From positions 309,941 through 373,940 of the forward strand of contig NW_008805103.1 in assembly GCF_000004825.1 (NCBI RefSeq): 64,000 nucleotides of DNA, in the 5' to 3' direction. The notes beneath the pieces were generated by a model. It was not told the DNA's origin. It saw only the letters and a list, made by a program, of their open reading frames with translations, and ran no database searches. Position 1 is the stretch's first letter. Each line of letters starts with the position of its first letter. This document shows, one piece after another, positions 26,044 to 38,396 of the stretch. A program made the translations under genes and the position numbers. Source of the DNA: Heterostelium album PN500. Its lineage: Eukaryota; Evosea; Eumycetozoa; Acytosteliales; Acytosteliaceae.

Positions 26044-29000
26044 ATGAATATAACTTTTATTATATTTGTTATATTTTATATTTTAATATTGGGTTGTTCC
26101 AATGATAGTAGTCTTGTAGGAGCTACCACTCAACTTAATATTGTAAAGATTATTTCATCACCTATGAATACATTTCCCACACAATCAGTAAACAGTATTT
26201 TAGTTTGTCAATTTCAAGCAACCATAATAGTAGAGACTGATTTAGTGATTGATTCGGTGGATGTAAAATCAAATACAACACAAAATACTGCAACACAAGC
26301 CTATCTACCTCTAGAGTTCAAAAATACCAATTATACAGCATGGTCATTCACTTTTAGTTCACAGGCACCTACAGTAAATCCTCTAAATATTACATTTACC
26401 ACAACCACCAATACATTTGTATTTCCGAATGCCATAAATTATGGTTGTTTTTCATGTAAGTAAAAAAAAAATCAACACATAAACATATTTTAAGTTGACT
26501 CAATACCTAATTAAATTTCTCTTTAATAGTTTTCCCAAATACTACAATCATATCCAGTCAACCATATATCGATGAATTCTCAAATATCATTGTTTATGCA
26601 GAGGTAGAGGATTCACTTGTAGACTACTCATGTAGTCTTCAAGTAATGATTACAAGTAAATGTAGAGTAGATGTTTTATCTAAAAGTGGAGTGTATCCAA
26701 AGAGACCTTATAACAGTTTAAAAATAACAATGAGTTTTTCTGCAGCAGATATAACTGCGAATATGCTTTCCAGCACATCAGTGCAAATTGTTGGTTCTAC
26801 AATTTATAGTATTCCAATTAGCTTTCCAACAAATGGTAAAAGAATATTTGAAATTTCCAAAATCAATTATTATCTTTTCTAATAATTATTCAAAAAACTT
26901 TTTTTTTTTTTTTATTAGTTTGTGCTATTAACTCGAGATTAATTAATAAGATGCCAACACAATATTGGGTAGACGGAACCACAGTGTCATTTTATGTTTT
27001 GGTTAGTTTTAGTTTCTCAAATTGTACTGATCCAAACTTTTTTGTTACATCTACTGATGGAGTAGTTGTTCAAATAAAGTCGAATGCCACTGAATATCAA
27101 TATCTATTTTATAAGAATATTACAGCAATTGGATTAGCACAAATTTCAATAAGTATAAATTCCATCCCTTCTACATATACTTATTCATATTCTATAGATC
27201 GTATGTATAAACAAAAATAAGAAATAAGAATTTGATATTTTTTAGTATTTGTTTTTAATTTAATTAATTAAAAATAGAAATCAATTATAGTACATCTTCA
27301 GTTGGAAATTTACCATCAAATTTAGCATATTATAATTCGACAACCAATGCTATCGTCCCTTATTTCATTAATTTTGCAAAAGGATTTACACCATCGGCAT
27401 TCACAACATCATATGTAGGATCAACCATAAGGGAGTTGATGATCACACCAGCTATAGCACATCGATTCCCATTTTCTTTTGGATATGGAAATTACACTTC
27501 GTACAACAGTTCCATTGGTTTTCTAGTTCCACCTTTTATCGCTGGATTTGCAATCAATTTTTATTATAAAGTTGCATCAATGGAATACAGAACGCAAGCA
27601 TTTAACAATGTTCCTTCAGCAAGTATGTAATTTGATAGTCAAGTTTTATTTATTTAGAAAATTTAATTAATTCAATTTATTTCCTATCATCATAACAGAA
27701 CAAGATAATAATGCACCATTATTAAAACAATTCAATTTCACAATGATAACAATCAATACAGTGAATGTAACTATTAAGGTATCTGATGATATATCTGGTA
27801 TAAAGATGGTATCAATTGCTAATTACAATCTAACAACAATGAATATGACAAACTTTAACAACAATCTTACACAAGTCGAATTCAATATTCAAGTGAAATT
27901 GGATCTTTTCAACCCAAATTATGAAATTAAGATTTACGATTGGGCTGGAAATATCAATACACTTGTAATGGGTCAAACTTTAACACCACCGGATTTTGCA
28001 ACTTTACCAAATTTCTATACAAATAGTAAGATAATTATTAATATTTTTTTGGAATCTAAAATTTAGATAATAATATTCTAATTTTTTTTTTTTTTAGTAA
28101 CAATCGATTGTATTAAAAGTATTAGCTTTAATCCAACAAGAATAGATGTTTTGATGGGTACAGATTTAGAGATTACATTCCAATTGGACACGACGTTAGT
28201 TCCCTATGCTTTGGAACTACCACAGTTTTTGTTGTATAGTCCAATCAGTAATTCAACTGCTATCGTTGTTGGAACTGCAAGTGCCGGTGTTTATACAATC
28301 ACAACTAAGGTTACCAACTACATAAAACAAGGAGCTCTACAGTTTCAATTGATTAACCGATACATCGATAGCACTGCCATCAATTTGAGGTTTGGCAAGA
28401 GAGTGGTTGTCATGAACAATTACTATGATCTAGTTCCAACTAGAATTAATTTCAATCCTATCCAAAATCTTGTCAACTCTGATAGTAATCCAGCAACAAT
28501 TCACTGGAACATCAGCAAAGAAGACACGACAAAGAGTATTGGTTTGCTCTATATTGAAATATCATCCACCAGGGATCCTACCTTAAAGACAATGTCCTTT
28601 GACAATACACAACTACCATTGATCATTGATATTCCAATGTCTCCAAACTGTCAATCTCAAGTCTATTCCATCTCCAAAGTAATATTGACAGATACCCTTG
28701 GTAATAACTTTACCTATGACTCTAATGGCACTTCACTACCAATGAGTCCAGTTGCCGGCATGGGTGCTATCGAAGTCGTTTGTACCATTCCAATCAACGA
28801 TATTATTCCACCAATTCTCACAGATTTCACAATCAAAACAATAATTCCAAACAAGAGATATTTCTTTAACATCACTATAGAAGAAAACCTTTCTGGAATA
28901 TCTTATTTTAATGTACCTGTTGTTTATCTTACCAATGTCTATGGTAATAGTCTAGAGATGATAACATTTAGATCTGACTCCAACACAGGTGTAAGTAATT

Positions 29001-30565
29001 CAAATGTTACAATAGACATACCTAATGGATTTGGATATGGTGGATTGCTAGTTTCTGTTTATGGTTTGAAGGATAACTATGGAAATTTCAATGGATACTC
29101 TTCAAATCAACTCCAAGAGGCTGGCTTCCAATCGTTCATAGCAACAACATTTTCAAATATACCAACGATAACAAGTGTATCTAGTATATCTGTTAATGGA
29201 GGTGATCTCTCTGTTACAGGTATGCAATTTGGTAGCTCAAAGTCAAGTGTTTTTGGATATCTAGATTGCCAGAGTGGAACTACTCCTCAACCAACAGCCA
29301 TTCAATCACTATTGAGCGACAGTCAATTGGTATTGACCGTTCAGAAATTTAAGGTTTCATCCTGTCTATTGGCTGTATCAGTTAATGGATACTTTTCAAA
29401 CTGGTTCACAGTAACCCCAACTGGATTCACACCACCCCCACCTCCATGCCCATCGGACTCCTGCAGTTCCCACGGAACATGTTCTGCATATGGTTGTGTC
29501 TGCAATTCCGATTGGACCGGTGCAGATTGTTCGTTGAAACCAACACTGGAAGTACCAAAACCACAATTCAATCAAACCTCACCAACTATTACCATTGATA
29601 CTTCCTCATCCCCATCATCCAATAACAACAATAATAATAATAATAATAATAATAACTTTACAAATATTTTGGATATTGTATCGGTTGATGAATTGAAACC
29701 TGATGGAAGTGTATTCATTTCATATACACTCAAAGGCTGGAATGTTTATAATAATACCGACGATAAATCCAGTGATAATCATACCAGTATTTTATATTCA
29801 ACAGTGCTGAATGGTACTCAAGCAACTGTAAATGTAACTATTGATTGGTATCCCAATGCAATCACCAAGGAGTTTGCCAATCAAACAATTCAACTTTCCA
29901 ATCACACTCTGAAATACACCATCAGTATTACCAAGTACCAATTCAATGACCGTCTCAACTCGATGAGAGTGATATTCTCCAATGGAATCATTTCTAAACC
30001 ATCGGATGATGGATGTGTCAAAACCGATCGACAATATGGAATGCTGGATAGCGATACGAAAGAAATCAGTTGGATACAGCTCATCATCAATGATAATATA
30101 TTATATGCCAGATTCCTCAAACAAGGAATAGTAGATGGTAGAATTACAAGTTTAAATAACTATATATTGGATGAAAATGAAAGTGATAATAGCGAAAACA
30201 AAGTCTTGACTAAAATAGCAACTCTAATTCCATATTTTGAAAATCAAGTATTAATAGATCCTGATTTCCAAGTAAGTAAATTTAATAATAATATTATTAT
30301 TTAATCAATCTTAATTATATAGATTTTAAAACTAACAAATTTTATCTACTTTAAACATTACTATTAGGTTTTGTTGGGAGATGATATTGGTGTGGATAGT
30401 TGTAATGATAATGGAGAATCAAAGATTTCCAAGGGTGTAATAATAGGTGTAGTAGTAGGATGTGTAGTAGCAGCCATATTAATAACTGCCGGTATAGTTT
30501 ATTTCGTAAAATATAAGTGGCTTATTAAATATCAAGTGGAAAAGAGTATAAAACTAAAAAAATAA
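26044..30565 (+). CDS. ComC-like secreted/single-pass membrane protein with IPT and EGF-like domains
   Basis: Seven exons (26044-26455, 26530-26835, 26919-27200, 27278-27622, 27699-28025, 28098-30271, 30368-30565) join in frame to 1,347 residues. A signal peptide (MNITFIIFVIFYILILGCS) leads a long N-glycosylation-rich ectodomain. It contains an IPT/TIG-like domain (about 911-995), one EGF-like module near 1008-1030 (C-x4-C-x5-C-x4-C-x-C-x8-C), a poly-Asn stretch and a conserved C-terminal beta-rich block. A single membrane helix at about 1306-1332 (VIIGVVVGCVVAAILITAG) and a short basic tail follow. This order matches the large dictyostelid family of EGF-like/ComC proteins implicated in cell-cell communication. 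The first five introns are all phase 1; only the last is phase 0. Family membership is likely; the ligand and role are unknown. Confidence 0.85.
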
Positions 30566-32810
30566 TTAAATAAATAAATAAATAGTTAAAAGAATATTTT
30601 AAAATATTGGCGTTCGGAAAAAAAAAAGATTAAAGAGACACAAAGATGTTAAGAGTGAACAGACTTTGAATTCCAAAAGAATGGATTAATCGAAATTGTT
30701 GATCAATTCCCAATCTTTTGGAAACTCACTGGTCACTGGGTGAAAACATTGTTTTGTTTGATTTGAAATGATAAGTCAACAACAAACAAAGATTTGATAT
30801 AAATTTATAGATTTAGATTTCGGTTCGGTTTAAAAAAAAGTAGACTGCTTGATTACTAAAAGATATTCCATCCACATTATAATGTTTTGAAACCAATGAA
30901 CAACACAACAAAAATAATATCGTGGTGTCTTTCTTTAATTTATTTTATTTCAACCTCTGACATAAAGGAACACCAAATAATAATTAAAGTTGAACGAACT
31001 ACAAAAGGTAGAATAAAAAAAAAATAGATATTTTTGTTTTTTATCAAAACAAGATATTTTCTTTTTCTATTGTTTTGTTTTGTTGGATGTTTTTTCAATT
31101 GATTAATTTTTTTGGCACTCACACTGCTGCTAGATAATTTTTAAGGTTTGGTAATTTTTGCAAAAAAAAATCTATCTTTTTGTAAAGGTTGAGCATACCC
31201 AAAAAAACTCAAAAAGTATGTTTTTTTTAAAAAGAAAATATCAAAAAAGAATTTGGCAAAATAATTAATATTTAAAAAATTAAAAAAAAATAGTTTTTTT
31301 TTGACAGGCATCCATCTATCTATCATAACACATTTATTATTGTGGTGGCAGGCATACCAGCACCTCATCAAAAATCACATTAACAAAAACACCATTCATT
31401 TCATTATTCCAATCAATCAGTAAATCAATCAAACCATTTATAAACAACAACAACAGGTGAGAGCAGAAGCAGAGCAGATGGTGTTAATGAGTTGAGTTGT
31501 TTGTGTTTTAGTACTCCTCCTTACTTCCTTTCTTCATAGCCTATAAACAAGACACACTATTAATTATCCAAACCATCAAAAAAAAAACAAAAACAAAACA
31601 AAAAAAATCAAAGCTTTGATCCATCTCGAAATAAAACAACACAACCAACAAGCAAACAAACAGAGGTTTATTCATTTCTCACACACACACGACACATCAC
31701 AACAACCAATAATATATGTATATCTAATAATTCAATTTGATCAAATCTAACAAAGTCGTATATCATCATTACTCTTTGTCAAGATCAATCAAACAGCAAA
31801 TCAATCAAACTACCTTTTTTTTTTTAATTCATCAAAAAAGTAAATTCGTAAATTAGATTGACAAGATAAGATAATAATAGATAAAAAAAATACAATATAT
31901 TGGTATAGTTTTGTTGTTCATCTTTATCCATAAAATAAAAATAAAAATAAAAATAAACAAGGTAAAAACAAAACTAAACTATTTTTACTTTTAACATTTA
32001 AATAAATAATAAGATTTTTAGTAAATCTATCTTGATCTAAAATAACAACAATTAAAATTAATTACCCAAAATGCAATAATAACAATCATATTAGTAATAT
32101 TTTTCGATATAAATATTGCTTACTGTCACACATCAAAAAAATATAAGCAAAAGTTGAAACCCCCAACAACAACAAACACAAAAGAACACACATATATAAA
32201 CATCAACGTAAAATTTTTTTATCAAATTAATTTTATTTTTTTGCAAACAAACCAAAAAATTTTCCCAATACCAACAAAGTATATCTTTTATCAAAAAATC
32301 CATTCAATTGAATCTTCTTTTTTTTTTTTTTTTTTTTTGCTATTTTATTAATATACCATCAAATCAATCAACCAACACAATCAAATTGACTTGTTAGTTC
32401 AAATTAGTCTATTTGAATATTTTATATATATATATATTAGAAATTCTCTAAAACATATATATTTAGCATTAACATTACTATCATTATTACTATTACTACA
32501 AAACAACAACTACAATATTATTTATTTTTATTTATATTTATATTAACTCTTTCTAGTTTTATCAAATACAATATTCTATAGGTGTCAAATAGATAGTTCA
32601 ATTTAGAATAGAATAAAAGATAAAACATTTAGATACATTGTATTATTATTATTTAAAATCAAAACAAAACAAACAGAATAGAATAGAATAGAACAGAATA
32701 GAATAGAATCATATCATATCGATTTAATCAATCACAGATAATTTAGTTTAAAATTGTAGAAACCTATTTATACTTATAGTAATTATATAGTAGTAAAATT
32801 ATAGTACAAT
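30566..32810. other. Intergenic region, no gene seen
   Basis: This is 2.2 kb of A+T-rich DNA between the ComC-like gene and the RasGEF gene. It has a GAATAGAATAGAA pentanucleotide run near 32675-32708, several poly-A/T blocks and CAA-rich leader-like sequence from 31990. Short readings at 30940-31122, 31141-31371 and 32154-32351 are Lys/Phe-rich homopolymer products and are not credible genes. Confidence 0.65.
32675..32708. repeat. AATAG pentanucleotide repeat
   Basis: About six to seven copies of GAATA/AATAG, with one GAACA variant, sit roughly 100 bp upstream of the RasGEF start codon. It is a simple-sequence repeat. Confidence 0.8.
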
Positions 32811-35800
32811 ATGTCAGCTCCACCATCTTATGTAAGTTTTAAATATTTTTGATCTCAATCAACATCCCCAAACAAAAAAAAAAAACAAAAAACAAATTTT
32901 TACTCATACTTTTTCTTTGTTTTTTTTTTTTTTTACTATCTAACAACAGAATATTGGTGGTGGTTCACCTTTAAATGGCGATGCTTTAATGAAACCAAGT
33001 TCATCACCTTCAAGATCAAGTATGTATAAATGTGTGATAGATTTTATTGATTATATATATATCTAATTAATAATGATGAAAATTATTATTATTATTATTA
33101 TTATAGTGTTATTAAATGATTCAGTTAGTAATAATAGATCATCACCGTCTTTGAATTCAGTGAATGGTCAACATGCCAATAATAATAGTAGCAGTAGTAT
33201 GAGTAGTAGCGAGATGGGAAAGAAGACGTTGAAGAGTAATGTCGTAAAGAGTTTGTTAAATAGATCGAGTTCTGGATCGAATCTTATGAGTCGACGTCAG
33301 TTCTCGGGCTCGACGTCGTCGTTCAACTCGGGCAGTCTTGGCAATAGCGGTTATATAGCGGACGATGCTTCAGAGTCATCGCTCGACTCACCAAAGTCAT
33401 CGCGTAGACTCCACGGTGGCTCGATGACAGAGAACGACGTCGATAAATCACTCTGGACCATACGTGCACTCAAGGAGAACCCAGAGATCGCCGACATCTA
33501 CGAGCGTATCAAACCGATCCACCGTTGTATATCACTCGGTCAACACTATGCCTACGAAGAAACACTACTCAAAGACGATCCACTCATCGGTGGCGACACC
33601 ATGTTACAACTGATCCTTCAACATCTACAATACGAAGGTCTTTTAAGCTCTAGGAAATCATTAGAGAGTGAATCAAATGTTAAATGTAAATATCCATCAT
33701 CATCATCATTATTATTATAATATATCATCAAAGTTTAGTTTATCTAACTTATAATTCTTTCTTCTTCTTCTTCTTCTTCTTTTTCTTTTTGTTATTTCCA
33801 ATACTATAGATCCAGACTATGCATTCAATGAAAGTCGTTTAGTAACATTAATTAGAACAGCATTAAAAGATTCTGAAAGAATTTATAGTTTGACTTTGGA
33901 TGAGAGACAAAAGGATTCTCAACAACTCTTGGAAGAACATTTAGCATTGATGGGTCTACTTTATGAAGGTAACTAACCAACTATAACTAATGATGATTAT
34001 TTTGTCTTGTTTACTAACAATTATATATTTTATGTATTTTAGAAATAAATGATTCTTCAGAAGATGTAAATATTTATGATGAACCAGAAGACTCTAATAT
34101 TATTTATTCGGAGGAAAAAGAGACAAAAGGAGATTCAGGTTCGTCAGCAACACAATCCAGTACTTCGACCGGTAGTTTGGCAAACTCGACGGCATCACTC
34201 ACTAGCGGTGCGAATACATCGAGTTCTTCACTGCCTTCGAGTCCCTCGCTTATGAATAACAATAGTAACAACAGTTTGAGTAGTAGCAGTAATATGAGTA
34301 GTGGCGGTGCAGCCGGTATCAATGGAAATAACAGCAGCGGCAACAACAGCGGAAGCGGCAGCAGTAGTAGTAATAGTAGTATGAATTTAAATAGTATAAG
34401 CAGCTCCATGATGAGTCTGCCATCGAAGGACCAGTCGGAGCCAATAAAATCGATCAAGGCGGCGTCGCTCAACAAACTGGTGATCCTCCTCACACCCGAG
34501 AAGAATCACGATCTCGAGTATGCCAAGACATTCATTCTCACCTACCAGTCATTCACAACGCCAGAGAAACTACTACAGAAATTGATACAGCGTTATCAGG
34601 TGCCACAGAAACCAGGTCAGTCCGAAGAGGAGTGGAAAAAGATTGCCATCCCCATTCAGCTGCGTGTAGTCAACGTACTAAAGACATGGATCAACCAATC
34701 ATTTTCGGAATTCAACGACAAACTCATTCAAAACATCAAATCATTTTTGGAGATACTCAAACACGACAATCCATCTTTAGCCAATCGTATTTTACAAACA
34801 TTAAACAGCAAGGTAAGAGAGAGATAAAGATAAAGATAAAGATAAATATATATATAGTTTGTTGAATTGATTCAAACTTAAACTTTATTAATACTAATTA
34901 TTAATGTTCATCTAATATTATTTTTAGATCAAAGGTATTGGTGTCGAAGATGAAGACGACGATAAGAAATCAAAGGTGGTATTTACTACCGCTGCACCAG
35001 AGCCAAAGGTACCAAAGAATATTTGGTCACAGAATCTAGATATTTTCGATGTTGAGGAGGAAGAGGTTGCCAGACAATTGACGCTGATTGATTTTGAGAT
35101 ATTTTCATCGATTAAACCATCGGAACTCTTGAATCAGTCGTGGAACAAACCAAAGCTTCGTCACCGTTCACCAAATGTTTTGACACTGATTACGCGTTTC
35201 AATGAGATCTCATCGTGGACGGCATCGCTGATCCTCAGCAACGACAAGGTCAAGGATCGTGCCAGAAACATGGCAAAGATCATCAAGATCGCAGAGTATC
35301 TCATGCGTCCACTCAACAATTTCAATACATCGATGGCCATTCTCTCTGGTCTGAACGCTGCCTCTGTACACAGACTTCGTTTCACCAAAGAGGAAATGCC
35401 AAAGCACATCCAACAGATCTGGGCAGACCTTCAAGCACAACTAAGCAGCAATCAATCCTACAAAGTCTATCGTGATCTACTCTCCAAAGCCAACCCACCT
35501 TGTTTACCATATCTAGGTGTTTGTTTAACAGATCTTACTTTTGTAAGTATAATTAATAATAATAATAATAATAATAGAAATGAATGTTGTTTATTAATTC
35601 TATTATTTTCTTTTCTTTTTGGATAAATTAGATTGAAGACGGTAATCCCGATCAAATTAAAGGATTTATCAATTTCAGTAAGAGAAAGTTAATTTATAAT
35701 GCCATCTCAACCGTTCAGAGTTTCCAAAATACAAGATACAATTTGCATCCAGTTTATCAGATCTCTAAACTCTTGAGAAATCTGAAACCAAGATTGGATG

Positions 35801-35868
35801 AAGATGATTTGTATCGTAGGTCACTTAAGTTTGAACCAAGAAACAAAGAGAGAAATGAAATTCTTTAG
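32811..35868 (+). CDS. Ras guanine nucleotide exchange factor with LisH motif (RasGEF)
   Basis: Seven exons (32811-32831, 32950-33019, 33107-33685, 33810-33968, 34043-34812, 34928-35542, 35632-35868) encode 816 residues. The N-terminus is Ser/Asn-rich. A LisH-like helix pair lies at about 189-222 (DTMLQLILQHLQYEGLLSS), followed by a Ser/Gly/Asn low-complexity region (about 290-400). The RasGEF-N (REM) domain spans about 412-530 (AKTFILTYQSFTTPEKLLQ). The CDC25 catalytic domain (about 580-816) shows IDFEIFSSIKPSELLNQSW, the NFNTSMAILSGLNAASVHRL helix and PCLPYLGVCLTDLTF. It catalyses GDP-GTP exchange on Ras/Rap GTPases at membranes. Dictyostelids have about 25 RasGEFs, several with LisH; I cannot name the orthologue. 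All catalytic landmarks look intact. Confidence 0.92.
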
Positions 35869-36451
35869 ACAACTAATAATCAATTATAATTAATTAAATT
35901 AACCAATACAATTAATAATAACAAACAACAACAACAACATAATAATAACAAAAGAAAAAAAAAGAAAAAAGAAAAAAGCAAAAAAAAAAAAACATAATAA
36001 TAATAACTAACCAACCAACCAACCAACCAACTAACACAACTTATTCTTTATCAATCAAATCTATACTTATACCTTGCGATCAGTTCAATTCAACAAATCA
36101 ATCATCAAATCAATTGAACAAAATTACAACCTTTAATAATAATCAAATCAATCATCAAACCAATAATAATGTCTATATTAATATCAACACTTTTTTTTTT
36201 AGAGTTTTTTTAAATACCAATTTTCATTACAACAAACAAAATCCAATCATACTCTTTTACGACATTATTATTTTTTACTGTAATAATAATAAATTATTGT
36301 TTAAAAACAAATAACTTTAAAAAAAAACCTTAAACTTATCATCATTTTTTATTTTTTATTTTTGAATCTTAAAAAAATCATGTGAGTCGATTCGTTTACT
36401 TTTTATATTAATCATCATAGTGATCATATGAACAATTTTATTTATTGAAAA
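35869..36451. other. Intergenic spacer
   Basis: A+T-rich DNA with CAA and AACCAACC repeats near 35920-36040 and poly-A runs. It holds the RasGEF 3' end and the SerRS promoter. A 66-codon Asn-rich reading at 36114-36314 has no domain and is not called. Confidence 0.65.
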
Positions 36452-37921
36452 ATGTTATGTTTTAAAAAATTATATCAAAGCAAACAATATTTAAATTCAA
36501 ATCTAATTAGATCGTTATGTACTAAATCAAATCAATCACAACAACAACAACAACAACAACCACATCAATCATCGATATGGCAACAATTAAAACCGACTGT
36601 CAACTTTCAATATATAAAAGATAATCAAGTAGAGTTACAAGAGAATGCTAAAAAGAGAAATACACTTGTAGATATTCAATCGATCGTCGCTAAATACGAT
36701 GAGTATCGTGTGGTGAAGCGTGAGATCGATGCTGTGCGAAAACAAAAGAATGACGTTGCTGCAGCGGTCAAACAAAAGTCATTGTCAAAAGAGGAGAGAC
36801 AAGCGTTGATCGATCAAGGAAAGCAAGTTAAAGATAGGTTGGCGGAGATGGAGATCAGTCACGACACACTCTTCAATGAGTTGACATCTGAGGCGCTAAA
36901 GATTCCAAACAACACACATCCAGACTCACCGATTGGACCTGAGGATAAAGCTGTCACCGTTTTGAACGTCGGTAAGATACCAGAGTTCAACGACGGTTTC
37001 CAACCAAAGGATCACGTGGAACTTGGAGAATCGCTCGGACTTTTGAAACCGGCAAGTCACACCACCGGTCACAAATACTACTATTTCACACGTGATGCCG
37101 CAATGCTCGAGATGGCGCTGAGTTACTGGGCGTTCTCAACGATGCAGCTGAAATATGGATTCACTCCTATCATTACACCGGATGTGGTGCATCCTGCACT
37201 CGCCGAGGCATGCGGATTTCAACCGCGATCCGAAGCCACTCAACTCTACTGGATGCGCGACCACGAGTTGTGTCTGACGGCGACAGCAGAGATTCCAATG
37301 GCCGGAATCCATTCGAATTCCGTGCTCGATCAAGCGGAACTCCCACTAAAGATGGTCGGTTACTCACACTGCTTCCGTGCAGAGACTGGTCGTGGTGTTA
37401 TCAACAAGGGTATCTACAGAGTGCATCAGTTTAGCAAGGTGGAGATGTTTGTCATCTCGACACCAGAGCAATCGGAATCGATATTGAAAGAGTTGCTCGA
37501 TATACAGATAGAGATGTTCAGCTCACTGGAACTTCCATTCCGTGTGCTCGATATGCCAACGGAGGATCTCGGTGCACCGGCCTATCGTAAATACGACATT
37601 GAAGTTTGGATACCAAGCAGAAATGGCTACGGTGAGATATCGAGTGCTTCGTCTTGCACCGACTATCAAAGTAAAAGATTAAACATAAAATACAAACACA
37701 ACAACAACAACAACACTGATAATCAAAGTTTTGCACACACCTTAAATGCCACAGCATGCGCAATCCCTAGAATCATTTTAGCAATTTTGGAAAACAATCA
37801 ACAACCGGATGGATCTGTCATCATACCAAAAATATTAAGACCACTTATGGGTGGTAAAGATAGAATTTTACCTCTTTCAAAAAATAATAATAATAATAAT
37901 AATAATACCAGTTGTAATTAA
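36452..37921 (+). CDS. Seryl-tRNA synthetase, mitochondrial
   Basis: A single exon encodes 489 residues. The N-terminus is rich in Lys, Arg, Ser and Leu without acidic residues (MLCFKKLYQSKQYLNSNLIR) and is followed by poly-Gln, as expected for a mitochondrial presequence. Then comes the long two-helix coiled-coil arm that grips the tRNA-Ser variable arm (about 60-140), and the class II catalytic core. Motif 2 is FRAETGRG...GIYRVHQFSKVEMF. Motif 3 is in HTLNATACAIPRIILAILEN. The substrate loop reads GYGEISSASSCTDYQSKRLN, close to bacterial SerRS. A poly-Asn run interrupts the usual short link between KRLNIKY and the HTLN motif, and another sits at the C-terminus; both are dictyostelid-style expansions in surface loops. 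It charges mitochondrial tRNA-Ser. Confidence 0.93.
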   Translation: MLCFKKLYQSKQYLNSNLIRSLCTKSNQSQQQQQQQPHQSSIWQQLKPTVNFQYIKDNQVELQENAKKRNTLVDIQSIVAKYDEYRVVKREIDAVRKQKNDVAAAVKQKSLSKEERQALIDQGKQVKDRLAEMEISHDTLFNELTSEALKIPNNTHPDSPIGPEDKAVTVLNVGKIPEFNDGFQPKDHVELGESLGLLKPASHTTGHKYYYFTRDAAMLEMALSYWAFSTMQLKYGFTPIITPDVVHPALAEACGFQPRSEATQLYWMRDHELCLTATAEIPMAGIHSNSVLDQAELPLKMVGYSHCFRAETGRGVINKGIYRVHQFSKVEMFVISTPEQSESILKELLDIQIEMFSSLELPFRVLDMPTEDLGAPAYRKYDIEVWIPSRNGYGEISSASSCTDYQSKRLNIKYKHNNNNNTDNQSFAHTLNATACAIPRIILAILENNQQPDGSVIIPKILRPLMGGKDRILPLSKNNNNNNNNTSCN

Positions 37922-38396
37922 TTAATTTAATTAAACAAATTTGTAAAACAACAAAAGAGAGACTTTCTTTTATTTTCTTTTTTTTTTTAATTTTTTTTTT
38001 TTTTGAACCTTCACCTTGTAAAAAAATCTTTTTTGGTTCCATGCGGTGAGATTTTTTTTTTGGATCTCTGGCTTATGATTTTTTTATAACCGCAAAGAAA
38101 AAAAAACAACAGAGACTTTCGACACTCTAAATCATGAATTTATTTTAATTTTTTTTTCAGTGATTAAAAGTCTTTTGGATATTTTTAGGTCAAAACAAAT
38201 CAGTTTTGTATATTTTTTTTTGTAAGATCTTTTTATAATAAAGTTTGTTTTGAAACGGATTGGCAAAGGTCTTACCTATGATTGTTACCAATCAAATTTA
38301 ATCACTTCTCTAAATCATCAAATCAAAATTTATTTTTTATAAATATATATCCTATTTTTTTATTTATTATTTTTATTTATATGTTTTTAAATAATA
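37922..38396. other. Intergenic spacer
   Basis: This is 475 bp of A+T-rich DNA with T-runs near 37975-38005 and several TTTTTTT blocks. No coding signal is seen. Confidence 0.65.

Noticed and set aside
32154-32351. 65-codon plus reading before the RasGEF gene
   Set aside because: Poly-Phe/Asn/Lys product of leader DNA, no domain.
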